A stretch of 64,000 nt of DNA from JBBQED01 sp038320345 (lineage in GTDB: Bacteria; Bacteroidota; Bacteroidia; AKYH767-A; OLB10), in NCBI GenBank assembly GCA_038320345.1, contig JBBQED010000009.1, positions 77,047-141,046 on the forward strand. Reading direction: 5' to 3'. Below, piece by piece: positions 1-8,676 of this stretch. The position numbers and the translations under genes were made by a program. The notes beneath the pieces were generated by a model, which saw only the letters and a program-made list of their open reading frames with translations, was not told where the DNA came from and did no database searches. Within the stretch, counting starts at the first letter, position 1. The number at the start of each line of letters is the position of its first letter.

Positions 1-1745
1 AGTTCTGCTTGTTCTTTAGATTCGACCAAACGACGCTCATTAAGTTTCTGATCGGTAGTATCCAATACAGTTCCGGAAATAATTTTCACACTATTATGCC
101 GACTAAGTACAGGCACTGCCTTCGCCTTTATAAAACGAACTTCATCAAAGTTGCCGGTCAGTCTGAAATCGAGTTCTGCAGGTTGATGTGTTTTACGAAG
201 CAAGCGAATAGCATTCATCACAGCAGGAAGATCCTGAGGATATATTTTACTAAGGAAACTTCTCAAGGTTAACGATTGCATCGACATTCTCAAGCCAAAC
301 AACTCAATCAGCTGCTCCGACCATGCACACTTTTTAGAAACAGGATCATACTCCCAGCTACCCAATTTTGAGATACGTTGTGCTTCTGTCAGTTGATGAC
401 GATGACGTTGCAATACAGCATTTGCATCCTGAATAGTACTATTCTTAGCTTCAATCTCCTTACTTTTCTGATTGATTTCTTCGTTTTTCAAGCGCACCTC
501 TGCAAATTTCCGCATCAGCTCTCTATTAACTCTTCTTTTATCGCGATAAGCTTTATATATAATTGTAGCGAGGATTAATGAAAAAGAGAGGGAAAGAAAT
601 AATCCATTTCTGAACTTAATCAATCGTGTGTTATAATATTCTATGCTTGCTTTATTCTTTTCAAGATGATCAATTTGAGCCTGCTTCTTTTCCGACTCAA
701 ACTTTTCACGGATATCTTGCATCATCGAAGCCGATTTCTGATCGATTAGAAAATTATTCACTTTAATAAATGTATCCTGGTAATACAATGCTTCCGAATA
801 ATTTCCCATTAAACGATACACCAGAGCCAGTTCTTTCGCAGAATTTTCAATCAGTTTTTTCTCATCCAGCTCTAATGCCATCTTAAAAGCCATGGTTTGA
901 TGATGCAAGGCACTATCCAGCTCATCTGTTAACCGAAATGTTTGAGCGAGATAATGATGAGCATAAGCATTATTGGCTAGATACTCATCCCCATTCAACT
1001 TTATAGCTTTATAAAAAGCTTTCTTGGCGTGTTTAAAATCGGAAGTAGAATTATGAAGCCGACCAATATTTATCCAGGTATCGGTCATATTATATACATT
1101 ATTCTGGGCGCTATCAATCTTTAAGCTGATATTAAAATAATACAAAGCAGAATCAGGTTTATGCAGATCCAACATGAGTTCACCCATATTACTAATCTCT
1201 CTACCGATTCCTTTTTTATAATTCAACGATAGATCTATAGCTAATGCTCTTTGAAGATATTCCCTCGCCAGATCATAACTACCTTTTTCCTCGTAGAGCA
1301 GCGCAATATTATTAATAGCAAGTGCGACACCTCTCTGCACACGCGGATCAGTATTATCCGTCATTTTAGAAGCCCGCAGATAATTATCCAATGACTTATG
1401 CACCTGACCTAACTTTTTATATGCAGATCCGAGATGATTTAATGCGTAAACCTTACCATAAGCAAAATTCAGTTTTTCTGATATTTCGTAGGCTTCATGA
1501 GCATACACTACAGCTTGCTTTGGATTATTATAACGGAAATAAAATGATGCTGTTTCCAGCATATTCACCCGAATCGTATCCGGAGCAGGATAGTTACTGA
1601 TAGCAAGAGTCAGAGAATCTCCTGTAGTTCCATCACGAGGAATAGCCATTAGACTAGAGGAAAACGCCATACAAAACAGGAAAAATCGCAGGAAAACACC
1701 AGCGAATCCCTTTTGCGAATGAGGAATATTTATAAAAGTAGCCAT
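1..1745 (-). CDS. TPR-PAS sensor histidine kinase, 3' part outside the window
   Basis: The minus-strand frame is open from an ATG at 1745 to the window edge, about 581 residues with no stop. The N-terminus has a hydrophobic signal/anchor (FLRFFLFCMAFSSSLMA). Residues ~50-370 are helical and TPR-like (for example NHLGSAYKKLGQVHKSLDNY). A membrane segment lies near residue 380 (GLFLSLSFSLILATIIY), followed by a charged coiled coil and a PAS domain from about residue 450 (SKLGSWEYD). The PAC tail ends in ESKEQAE, where such proteins normally run into a HisKA domain. TPR-TM-PAS-kinase proteins are common periplasm-facing sensors in Bacteroidota. The kinase core is not visible, so the enzymatic call is inferred from architecture; a diguanylate cyclase or DNA-binding output is less likely. 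Confidence 0.75.
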   Translation of the reverse strand, partial: MATFINIPHSQKGFAGVFLRFFLFCMAFSSSLMAIPRDGTTGDSLTLAISNYPAPDTIRVNMLETASFYFRYNNPKQAVVYAHEAYEISEKLNFAYGKVYALNHLGSAYKKLGQVHKSLDNYLRASKMTDNTDPRVQRGVALAINNIALLYEEKGSYDLAREYLQRALAIDLSLNYKKGIGREISNMGELMLDLHKPDSALYYFNISLKIDSAQNNVYNMTDTWINIGRLHNSTSDFKHAKKAFYKAIKLNGDEYLANNAYAHHYLAQTFRLTDELDSALHHQTMAFKMALELDEKKLIENSAKELALVYRLMGNYSEALYYQDTFIKVNNFLIDQKSASMMQDIREKFESEKKQAQIDHLEKNKASIEYYNTRLIKFRNGLFLSLSFSLILATIIYKAYRDKRRVNRELMRKFAEVRLKNEEINQKSKEIEAKNSTIQDANAVLQRHRHQLTEAQRISKLGSWEYDPVSKKCAWSEQLIELFGLRMSMQSLTLRSFLSKIYPQDLPAVMNAIRLLRKTHQPAELDFRLTGNFDEVRFIKAKAVPVLSRHNSVKIISGTVLDTTDQKLNERRLVESKEQAE

Positions 1746-1842
1746 AAATTACAAATCAATACGAAAATGAGAATGAAAGGTTCCTTACTTCACCTAAAAC
1801 TTACAAGATTTAACTTATTTTCGGGGTATAAACATACCTCCT

Positions 1843-2280
1843 ATGAAGCCTAAAAATCTGATACTCGCCGTTGCAGCATTAAGTTTGCTCAGTTTCCATA
1901 CAAATGCTCAAACCAAAACTGCTCCGAAAACCCAGCCTAAAACACCAGTCATTAAGAACTGCCACGTCCCAGTAGATTCTTTATCGACACAAAAAATTAC
2001 ATTAATAGACGCACAAGCGTGGGCAGATAAATTACCGTTAGAAGTTAAATGTGAAAAGACCATGTATTATTTGAAGTCCTTTGATTTCACTATAATTAAT
2101 ATGAGTCCAATGTCAACAAAAAATTTCGGGACTGGCAATGATGGAATTCCACTACTGGCGAGAAGAGCTATCGATGCCCTGAAAACAGGAGACACTGTGT
2201 TTTTGAAAGATGTGATTGCCAAAGATAAAGATGGTAATGAAGTAAAGCTACCTAGCGTAGTATTCGCAATAAAAGATTAA
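1843..2280 (+). CDS. Small secreted protein with a GldM/PorM-like C-terminus
   Basis: 145 residues with a clear signal peptide (LILAVAALSLLSFHTNAQ), so exported. A lysine/proline/threonine linker follows. The last ~60 residues (from YYLKSFDFTI) end in a pattern (LKTGDTVFLKDVIAKD, then LPSVVFAIK) that resembles the C-terminal beta domain of the gliding/T9SS proteins GldM and PorM, where a 'GD.V.....A...DG....LP...F.I' block recurs. Homology is by eye only. It is a single gene, divergent from the TPR kinase and convergent with nrdJ. Function unknown; possibly a periplasmic ligand or partner protein. Confidence 0.6.
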   Translation: MKPKNLILAVAALSLLSFHTNAQTKTAPKTQPKTPVIKNCHVPVDSLSTQKITLIDAQAWADKLPLEVKCEKTMYYLKSFDFTIINMSPMSTKNFGTGNDGIPLLARRAIDALKTGDTVFLKDVIAKDKDGNEVKLPSVVFAIKD

Positions 2281-2290
2281 AAAAAAGAGT

Positions 2291-2325
2291 GCATTAATAT
2301 ATTACGGCATCAACTATATTAATGC
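2291..2325. terminator. Bidirectional hairpin between convergent genes
   Basis: Perfect 10-bp arms GCATTAATAT / ATATTAATGC separated by 15 nt. An A-run lies on the left and a T-rich stretch on the right, so it can terminate both the small secreted-protein gene (+) and nrdJ (-). The rest of 2326-2547 shows no gene. Confidence 0.55.
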
Positions 2326-2547
2326 CCTTCCAATTTTTATTTTTATCAATATCGATGAGGTTTGATTTACAACCGCAATAGCTTTCGGGATTCGAATCAT
2401 ACTACTTGTTATTGCGTGTACGAATAATATATATCGCAATTACCAAGGTGACTTCATGGAATAAACCCCATGAACAATCTAAGCACTAAAGAATCAAATG
2501 ACCTTTTCAAATCATCAACCTAACTTAAAATCACATCACATCGTTCA

Positions 2548-5500
2548 TTAGCTACATCCCATACTAGTCCCGCAATTCAAACATTTATAACAGGAACCGG
2601 AACGCACGGTAATATGTCCGCAGGTACCGCAAATAGGTGCATCACCCATCATTTGACCGAGGTAATCCTGAGTTTGATCAGAGCCGGGAACACTGTAGGT
2701 AATACTCTCGGCTAGGGATGTTAAATCGGAATCCTGCTTTTGTTTTTTAGGACGATTAGTGGCGGAAGAAGGTTTCACTTGTACCAGATCTTGACGATCA
2801 AGATACTCGAGTGCGAGCAAACGGAACACATAATCAATTACGGAGGTAGCTGTTTTTATATTCTGGTGATCTACAGGTCCAGAGGGCTCGAAACGAGTGA
2901 AGGTAAATTTCTCCACAAATTCTTCCAATGGAACACCATATTGCAATCCAATACTCACTGCAATAGCGAAGCAATTTAGTAAAGAGCGAAAACTTGCCCC
3001 TTCTTTATGCAAATCAATAAACATCTCCCCTAATGTTTGGTCATCATATTCTCCTGTACGCACAAAAATTGTATGTCCACCCACTTTTGCCTTCTGCGTA
3101 AATCCTCCTCTTTTATCAGGGAGGCGTTTACGATGAGCAATGCTCGACAACTGACGTTTGAAAGAAGTATCGGTTGATAACTGTATTAATTTCTTTGCAG
3201 CATCTAAGACTTGTTCTTCAGAAAGTTCAGCAACCGACAATGGCGAAGACTTACTAGAAGAAGCACTACTGCTCAAGGGCTGAGATAATTTACTTCCATC
3301 ACGGTATAATGCAATTGCTTTTAAACCAAGTAACCAAGATTGAAAATAACAATTTCGGATATCATCAACAGTAGCTTCATGAGGGAGATTAATCGTTTTT
3401 GAAATAGCACCTGAGAGAAAAGGTTGAGTAGCCGCCATCATACGTACATGTCCCATAGGTGCAATGAATCGCTTACCCTCTTTTCCACAACGATTGGCGC
3501 AATCAAAAATCGGCAAATGTTCTGCACGAAGAAAGGGAGCTCCTTCCACTGTCATTGCTCCACACACTACCCGATTTGCTTCCCCAATTTGATGATCTGT
3601 AAATCCAAGATGTTGTAAGAGATCAAATCCATGTTGATGACGTAACACTTTGGAAATGCCTAATCGTTCATACAGATTTTCATTCAGCATATACGTGGTA
3701 AACAAAAAGCGGATATCAAATACTGTTGCAGCAGCATCATTGAGAATCTTTAAATCAACAGGTTGAAATCCTTTTGCAGCTAATGATTCATTATTAATAA
3801 AAGGAGCATTCAAAAACGAAGCCGTACCACAGGCATAATCGATTATGGCGTTAATTTGTTCCTCTTTATATCCTAACTTTTTCAAAGCAGGTGGAACAGC
3901 TTGATTTACAATTTTGAAATAACCTCCTCCTGATAATTTTTTAAATTTCACGAGTGCAAAATCAGGTTCCACACCCGTAGTATCACAATCCATCAGCAAT
4001 CCTATGGTTCCAGTAGGTGCTAATACACTCACTTGAGCATTTCGAAAACCATAAAGCTCTCCTAATTCAAGAACTTCATCCCATGCTTTGCAAGAGGCAG
4101 AAAGCAAGTCGGCGGGACAATATGCAGGATCAATTCCAATGGGATTGATTTGTAATCCTTCATACGCATCTGAAGAATGATAAGCGGCATAACGATGATT
4201 GCGCATGACTCTCAACATTGCATGACGGTTAGCATCATACTTGGTAAACGCCCCAAACTCCTTCGCCATTTCCGCAGATGTTTTATAGGCAGTAGCAGTC
4301 ATGATTGAAGTAAGTGCTGCAGCAATTGCTCTAGCTTTCTCACTATCATAAGCGAGTCCTTGAATCATCAGCAATGATCCAAGATTTGCATATCCCAATC
4401 CGAGTGTACGGTAATCGAAAGAGTTCTGAGCAACTTCAGCTGAAGGATATTGAGCCATCAACACAGAAATCTCTAAGACAACTGTCCACAAACGACTGGC
4501 ATGTTCGAAGCCCATGATATCGAACGTACTTGTTTCCTCATTAAAAAAATGACGAAGATTCAAAGAGGCGAGATTACAAGCAGTATCATCCAGAAACATA
4601 TATTCCGAACAAGGATTAGAAGCATTAATTCTTCCTCCCTCAGGACAAGTATGCCATTCATTAATCGTAGAATCGAATTGCAATCCTGGATCGGCACAAC
4701 TCCATGCAGCAGAAGCAATCTGATCCCATAGGCTAGAAGCGGGAATAGATTTCAGCACGCTTTTATCACTACGTGCAGTCAGATTCCAATTTTGATGATG
4801 CGCCAATGCTTCAAAAAAAGAATTAGGAACGCGAATAGAGTTATTAGAATTTTGGCCGGAAACGGTACGATAAGCCTCACCTTCATAAGCAGCAGAATAT
4901 CCTGCTTCAATTAAGGCAGCAACTTTTTTTTCTTCATCCGATTTCCAATTGATAAACGCTTCCACTTCTGGATGATCCATATCGAGACAAACCATCTTTG
5001 CTGCGCGACGTGTAGTACCTCCTGACTTGATAGCACCTGCTGCACGATCACCGATTTTCAAGAACGACATCAGTCCTGAAGAATAACCACCGCCTGAAAG
5101 TTTTTCTGACTCACCACGCAAGGAAGAAAAATTAGTTCCCACGCCAGAACCATATTTAAATATGCGCGCTTCTCGTACCCACAGATCCATAATTCCTCCA
5201 GGATTCACGAGATCATCCTTAACCGATAAAATAAAACATGCATGCGGCTGCGGATGTTCGTAGGCAGAGGTAGATTGCTTCAATTGCTGATCAGCAGGAT
5301 CCACAAAATAATGCCCTTGAGCATCTCCTTTTATTCCATAGGAATTATATAATCCTGTATTAAACCATTGGGGAGAATTTGGCGCAGCATATTGACCGAG
5401 CAACATAAAAGATACCTCATCATAAAATACTTGAGCATCAGTATCAGTTTTAAAATAACCATACTTTTCGCCCCAAAACTTCCAGCAATCTGCTAAACGG

Positions 5501-5799
5501 TGAACCACCTGACGAATACTGTTTTCGGCACCAGTACTACCATCCGATAATGGAACTCCCGTTCTGCGGAAATATTTTTGCGCTAAAATATCTGTCGCTA
5601 CTTGCGACCATGAATCAGGAACTTCAACATCCTTCATTTCGAAAACCACATCGCCTAAAGGATTTCGAATAATAGAACTTCGCTTTACATACTTATACTG
5701 CTCAAACGGAGTTTGATGATCATTCGTAAAAACGCGTTGAAAAGAGAGTCCACTATTTGCTGGAGATTTAACATTTCTGGATGCGCTATTTTTTTTCAT
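2548..5799 (-). CDS. nrdJ: Adenosylcobalamin-dependent (class II) ribonucleoside-diphosphate reductase
   Basis: Makes deoxyribonucleotides with an adenosylcobalamin-derived thiyl radical. It therefore needs no oxygen, and the cell must make or import B12. The sequence has the reductase N-terminal region (SSIIRNPLGDVVFEMKDVEV), the barrel with HACFILSV and NPCSEYMFLDDTACNLASLN (active-site N, C and E), the RVPNSFF and DTTGVEPDFALVKFKKLSGG blocks, and a C-terminal zinc-ribbon/redox tail (CGTCGH...CYKCLNCG). About 1083 residues, as usual for the long B12-dependent form. A GTG start at 5817 is possible; ATG 5799 gives MKKNSASRN. Single gene; no class I or III reductase is in the window. No recognisable B12 riboswitch or NrdR box was seen in the ~200 nt upstream. 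Confidence 0.95.
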   Translation of the reverse strand: MKKNSASRNVKSPANSGLSFQRVFTNDHQTPFEQYKYVKRSSIIRNPLGDVVFEMKDVEVPDSWSQVATDILAQKYFRRTGVPLSDGSTGAENSIRQVVHRLADCWKFWGEKYGYFKTDTDAQVFYDEVSFMLLGQYAAPNSPQWFNTGLYNSYGIKGDAQGHYFVDPADQQLKQSTSAYEHPQPHACFILSVKDDLVNPGGIMDLWVREARIFKYGSGVGTNFSSLRGESEKLSGGGYSSGLMSFLKIGDRAAGAIKSGGTTRRAAKMVCLDMDHPEVEAFINWKSDEEKKVAALIEAGYSAAYEGEAYRTVSGQNSNNSIRVPNSFFEALAHHQNWNLTARSDKSVLKSIPASSLWDQIASAAWSCADPGLQFDSTINEWHTCPEGGRINASNPCSEYMFLDDTACNLASLNLRHFFNEETSTFDIMGFEHASRLWTVVLEISVLMAQYPSAEVAQNSFDYRTLGLGYANLGSLLMIQGLAYDSEKARAIAAALTSIMTATAYKTSAEMAKEFGAFTKYDANRHAMLRVMRNHRYAAYHSSDAYEGLQINPIGIDPAYCPADLLSASCKAWDEVLELGELYGFRNAQVSVLAPTGTIGLLMDCDTTGVEPDFALVKFKKLSGGGYFKIVNQAVPPALKKLGYKEEQINAIIDYACGTASFLNAPFINNESLAAKGFQPVDLKILNDAAATVFDIRFLFTTYMLNENLYERLGISKVLRHQHGFDLLQHLGFTDHQIGEANRVVCGAMTVEGAPFLRAEHLPIFDCANRCGKEGKRFIAPMGHVRMMAATQPFLSGAISKTINLPHEATVDDIRNCYFQSWLLGLKAIALYRDGSKLSQPLSSSASSSKSSPLSVAELSEEQVLDAAKKLIQLSTDTSFKRQLSSIAHRKRLPDKRGGFTQKAKVGGHTIFVRTGEYDDQTLGEMFIDLHKEGASFRSLLNCFAIAVSIGLQYGVPLEEFVEKFTFTRFEPSGPVDHQNIKTATSVIDYVFRLLALEYLDRQDLVQVKPSSATNRPKKQKQDSDLTSLAESITYSVPGSDQTQDYLGQMMGDAPICGTCGHITVRSGSCYKCLNCGTSMGCS

Positions 5800-6014
5800 G
5801 GCTGTAAGATTTAACACTACGAAGGTGAAAGAGAAACGATATTTTCCAAATGAGTAGCCTCAGTTTGCTTGAATTTTTATGAACACTTTGTTAACACAAG
5901 GTAAGGACATTGCTTAAATTGATGATAAAAATCAAGTGCCAAAGATCTACCTCTACAATAAAAGTATTTCAGTTTATCGAGTGCGCTATTTCGAAGTAAT
6001 CCACAATAAAAAGC

Positions 6015-7235
6015 TTATCGTTTGATTTGCAATCCCTCCGCAATATGTTGCAAGGCTGCAATTGAACATGAAAGCACCAAACCGGGGAAGAGCACCAACC
6101 ACCAAGCTGATACTTGTTCTTTACCCGATGCAAGAAGTGTTCCCCACGTTACCGTTCCCGGTGGAACGCCTAGTCCTAAAAAACTCAACGAAGATTCTAT
6201 TAAAATATTGAGTGCAATCGAAAATACAAACATCACAGCAAGTGCAGGAACAGCATTGGGTAAAACATGTTTCCATAAAATCCGAAATGTTCCTGCCCCA
6301 CTTAAGCGAGCAGCATCCAAATAATTAAATGAACTGACGCGCAAAATTTCTGTTCTTACTAAACGCGCCATGTCGGCCCAGCCAGTCAGTGTGAGTAGAA
6401 TGACAACATTCAACCAAGAAGGTTTTAAAAAACCTGCAAACACCAATACAATTAGAATTTTGGGGAAAGTAGAAAACAACTCTGTGATTCGCGTAATGAA
6501 AGGATCTATCGACAAACGAAATGTTTTATTAAAAAATGATATGCTTTCAACCATTTTGCTCATTCCATAGCCCACTAAAAATAAAAGTAGTACCATCAAA
6601 CCTCTCCAAAAAAAATTACCACCAGGTAAATGATTCATCAATAGAATATGGAGTATGAATGGAAGTACGATTACTGTACTCCAGAACTTCCCCCGCCTAA
6701 TATACCACCCTGTGACACTCAGCCAACCGGAGATTCCACCCAAGAATAAACCTACTAGCGCTCCGCAAATCGAAGATAACAATCCAATGGCTAAAGAAAT
6801 TCTTGCGCCATACAAAATTCCCGAGAGCACATCAGTACCTCTTAGATCAGTTCCTAACCAATGCCAATTTCGGATAGGCAGACCCGTTAGTGTACCATTT
6901 GATTGACGTGTGAGCTGTTCATCGAAAGGTCCCTTATAACCACTGTTCAATAAATCACTTTCTCCCGGAGAATAAGGGATCAGCGCATGTATCACGAAGG
7001 CATCAGGATTATCATCCCAGTTTTTGAAATCTTGTAAGCCTACATTACCTCTCCCCCACTCTGTTAGCGCTGGAAAGTGAAATCCATCTCCATCCTTCAC
7101 GAGTAAGGGCTGACGAGTTGCGATGATGGGTGATAAAAGTGCTAGCGCAAACAAGAACACGATATACCTCACGGCGATCCTGAAACTTAGAGATCTCCAA
7201 GCCATTCGGAAACGAGTAAATCGTTTTTCACTCAT
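6015..7235 (-). CDS. ABC transporter permease, DppC/OppC family
   Basis: Inner-membrane permease of a peptide/nickel-type importer. It shows an N-terminal membrane segment (AVRYIVFLFALALLSPIIA), a long extracytoplasmic insert with the family's WLGTD-like motif (HWLGTDLRGTDVLSGILYG), then the core with ISLAIGLLSS and the ATPase-docking EAA region (YLDAARLSGAGTFRILWKH). About 406 residues, longer than the typical ~300 because of the extra loop. The upstream MISSLL start at 7295 lies inside the preceding gene; ATG 7235 overlaps its TGA by 8 nt and is preferred. Third gene of the operon. No ATPase follows, so the motor subunits must be encoded elsewhere. Confidence 0.9.
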   Translation of the reverse strand: MSEKRFTRFRMAWRSLSFRIAVRYIVFLFALALLSPIIATRQPLLVKDGDGFHFPALTEWGRGNVGLQDFKNWDDNPDAFVIHALIPYSPGESDLLNSGYKGPFDEQLTRQSNGTLTGLPIRNWHWLGTDLRGTDVLSGILYGARISLAIGLLSSICGALVGLFLGGISGWLSVTGWYIRRGKFWSTVIVLPFILHILLMNHLPGGNFFWRGLMVLLLFLVGYGMSKMVESISFFNKTFRLSIDPFITRITELFSTFPKILIVLVFAGFLKPSWLNVVILLTLTGWADMARLVRTEILRVSSFNYLDAARLSGAGTFRILWKHVLPNAVPALAVMFVFSIALNILIESSLSFLGLGVPPGTVTWGTLLASGKEQVSAWWLVLFPGLVLSCSIAALQHIAEGLQIKR

Positions 7236-8667
7236 AACCCGATGCCGTCTTTTGAATCCTGATCCGTGGATCAATAAAAGTAAAGATGAAATCACTCATC
7301 ATAAATGCTAGAATGGTAATCGCACCTGTCAAAATAAAATATCCAATCATCATAGGATGATCTTCCAATTGGACCGAATGCACTAAACCTGTACCCATTC
7401 CAGGTAATGAAAAAATATTTTCAATGAGTAAACTCCCACTCACCATTACCGGTAAAGCTCCAATCGTAATGGTAAGTAGTGGAAGTATGCTATTGCGCAA
7501 TGCATGTTTATATAATACCTTGTTTTCATGAAGACCTTTTGCTCTGGCAGTCTGAATATAATCCATCTCAAGCTCCTGCAACAAGGAAGCTTGCAAAATG
7601 CGCGAAAGGAAAATTATAGCACCATAGATATAACAAATCACTGGCAACACAAAGTAGGGTAAGCTTATCAGGAACCGATTCCACCATGAGCTATCCGCAG
7701 GGAAACCACCTTGAGGAGCGATGCCTGATGCAGGAAACCATTTCAGGAAATCAGGATTCGCAAAAGTCATCAATAATAAAGTACCCATCCAAAATAAAGG
7801 AATTGCATAGATAAAAATCATGGAAGGTTGAATAATTTTTACTAGCTGAGTATGTTTATATCGAATGAGGCTAATTGCAATTGGTATTGAAATTAAAAAA
7901 CAAATTAGTATCGACCATAAAGAAATTTTTAGGGTTAACAGAAACGGGTTTTTAATTTCATCTTTCACAAAACTTTGCGTGCGGTACGACTTCCCTAAAT
8001 CCCCACGAAGTGCTCCTCTGCTATACAACGCACCTTCACCCGTTAACCAGTTACCATCGCCAAACAACCAATAGTGAAACTGATTATCGAAGGTAAAATG
8101 GATCTCGGGAATCCAATTCTTCCAAGGTTTTGAATGACTCAACAAATCCAACAATTCCTTATTAACTTCTGCTACTCGAAATGCGGATGCAGAATTCTTC
8201 CACGCAGGATTATTTAATAAGATACGAAGCTGTTCTACAGAACTTGCTCTCGGTAAAAAAGCAGCAAGATCATTTACTTTAGGATCAGGATCTGTTAATG
8301 CAACTAATTGCAACTGCGCAAGAAGTTGATAAAAAACAATCGACTTTTCTGGACAACCACTTATCGCACTTAACTCAATTAACTGTTCGCTTTTGTATTT
8401 ATCAGGAAGTCGATAAAAGGAATCCGGGACTGCTAATCCCGACCAACTCCAATAAAATACTTGACGATCATATCTCAATTTACGATACAATTGCTCATAT
8501 CGCTTTATATAAAAGTCCTCTTTAATTTGAGAAGAGGATATGTTGGCTCCAAGTTGTTGCCTCACTGCTTCACGAGGAGAGATCCGAGTCAGCAAAAAAC
8601 CACAAATTGCAATGCCTGCCAGAGCTATCACGAAAGACAGAAATCGCCGGAACAGGTGGCTTACCAT
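7228..8667 (-). CDS. ABC transporter permease, DppB/OppB family
   Basis: Partner permease of the same importer. The N-terminal membrane helix (LSFVIALAGIAICGFLLTRI) is followed by a ~200-residue soluble, extracytoplasmic insert (residues ~35-240), much longer than in classical DppB. A GDLGKSYRTQ motif then leads into the transmembrane core with the EAA loop (YIQTARAKGLHENKVLYKHA) and the LLIENIFSLPGMG signature. 479 residues against ~310-340 for E. coli DppB; the excess is the insert. It begins 9 bp after the binding-protein gene and overlaps the next permease by 8 nt, so the three genes are one operon. Confidence 0.9.
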   Translation of the reverse strand: MVSHLFRRFLSFVIALAGIAICGFLLTRISPREAVRQQLGANISSSQIKEDFYIKRYEQLYRKLRYDRQVFYWSWSGLAVPDSFYRLPDKYKSEQLIELSAISGCPEKSIVFYQLLAQLQLVALTDPDPKVNDLAAFLPRASSVEQLRILLNNPAWKNSASAFRVAEVNKELLDLLSHSKPWKNWIPEIHFTFDNQFHYWLFGDGNWLTGEGALYSRGALRGDLGKSYRTQSFVKDEIKNPFLLTLKISLWSILICFLISIPIAISLIRYKHTQLVKIIQPSMIFIYAIPLFWMGTLLLMTFANPDFLKWFPASGIAPQGGFPADSSWWNRFLISLPYFVLPVICYIYGAIIFLSRILQASLLQELEMDYIQTARAKGLHENKVLYKHALRNSILPLLTITIGALPVMVSGSLLIENIFSLPGMGTGLVHSVQLEDHPMMIGYFILTGAITILAFMMSDFIFTFIDPRIRIQKTASGYE

Positions 8668-8676
8668 GCGCGGAAG

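Noticed and set aside
5920..5950. Sigma-54 promoter (TTGGCAC) before nrdJ
   Set aside because: The -24-like TTGGCAC has no TTGCA at the right spacing; same for the site at 35016.
5800..6014. Cobalamin riboswitch or NrdR box before nrdJ
   Set aside because: I found no B12-box-like sequence or paired NrdR boxes; only an AT-rich leader.
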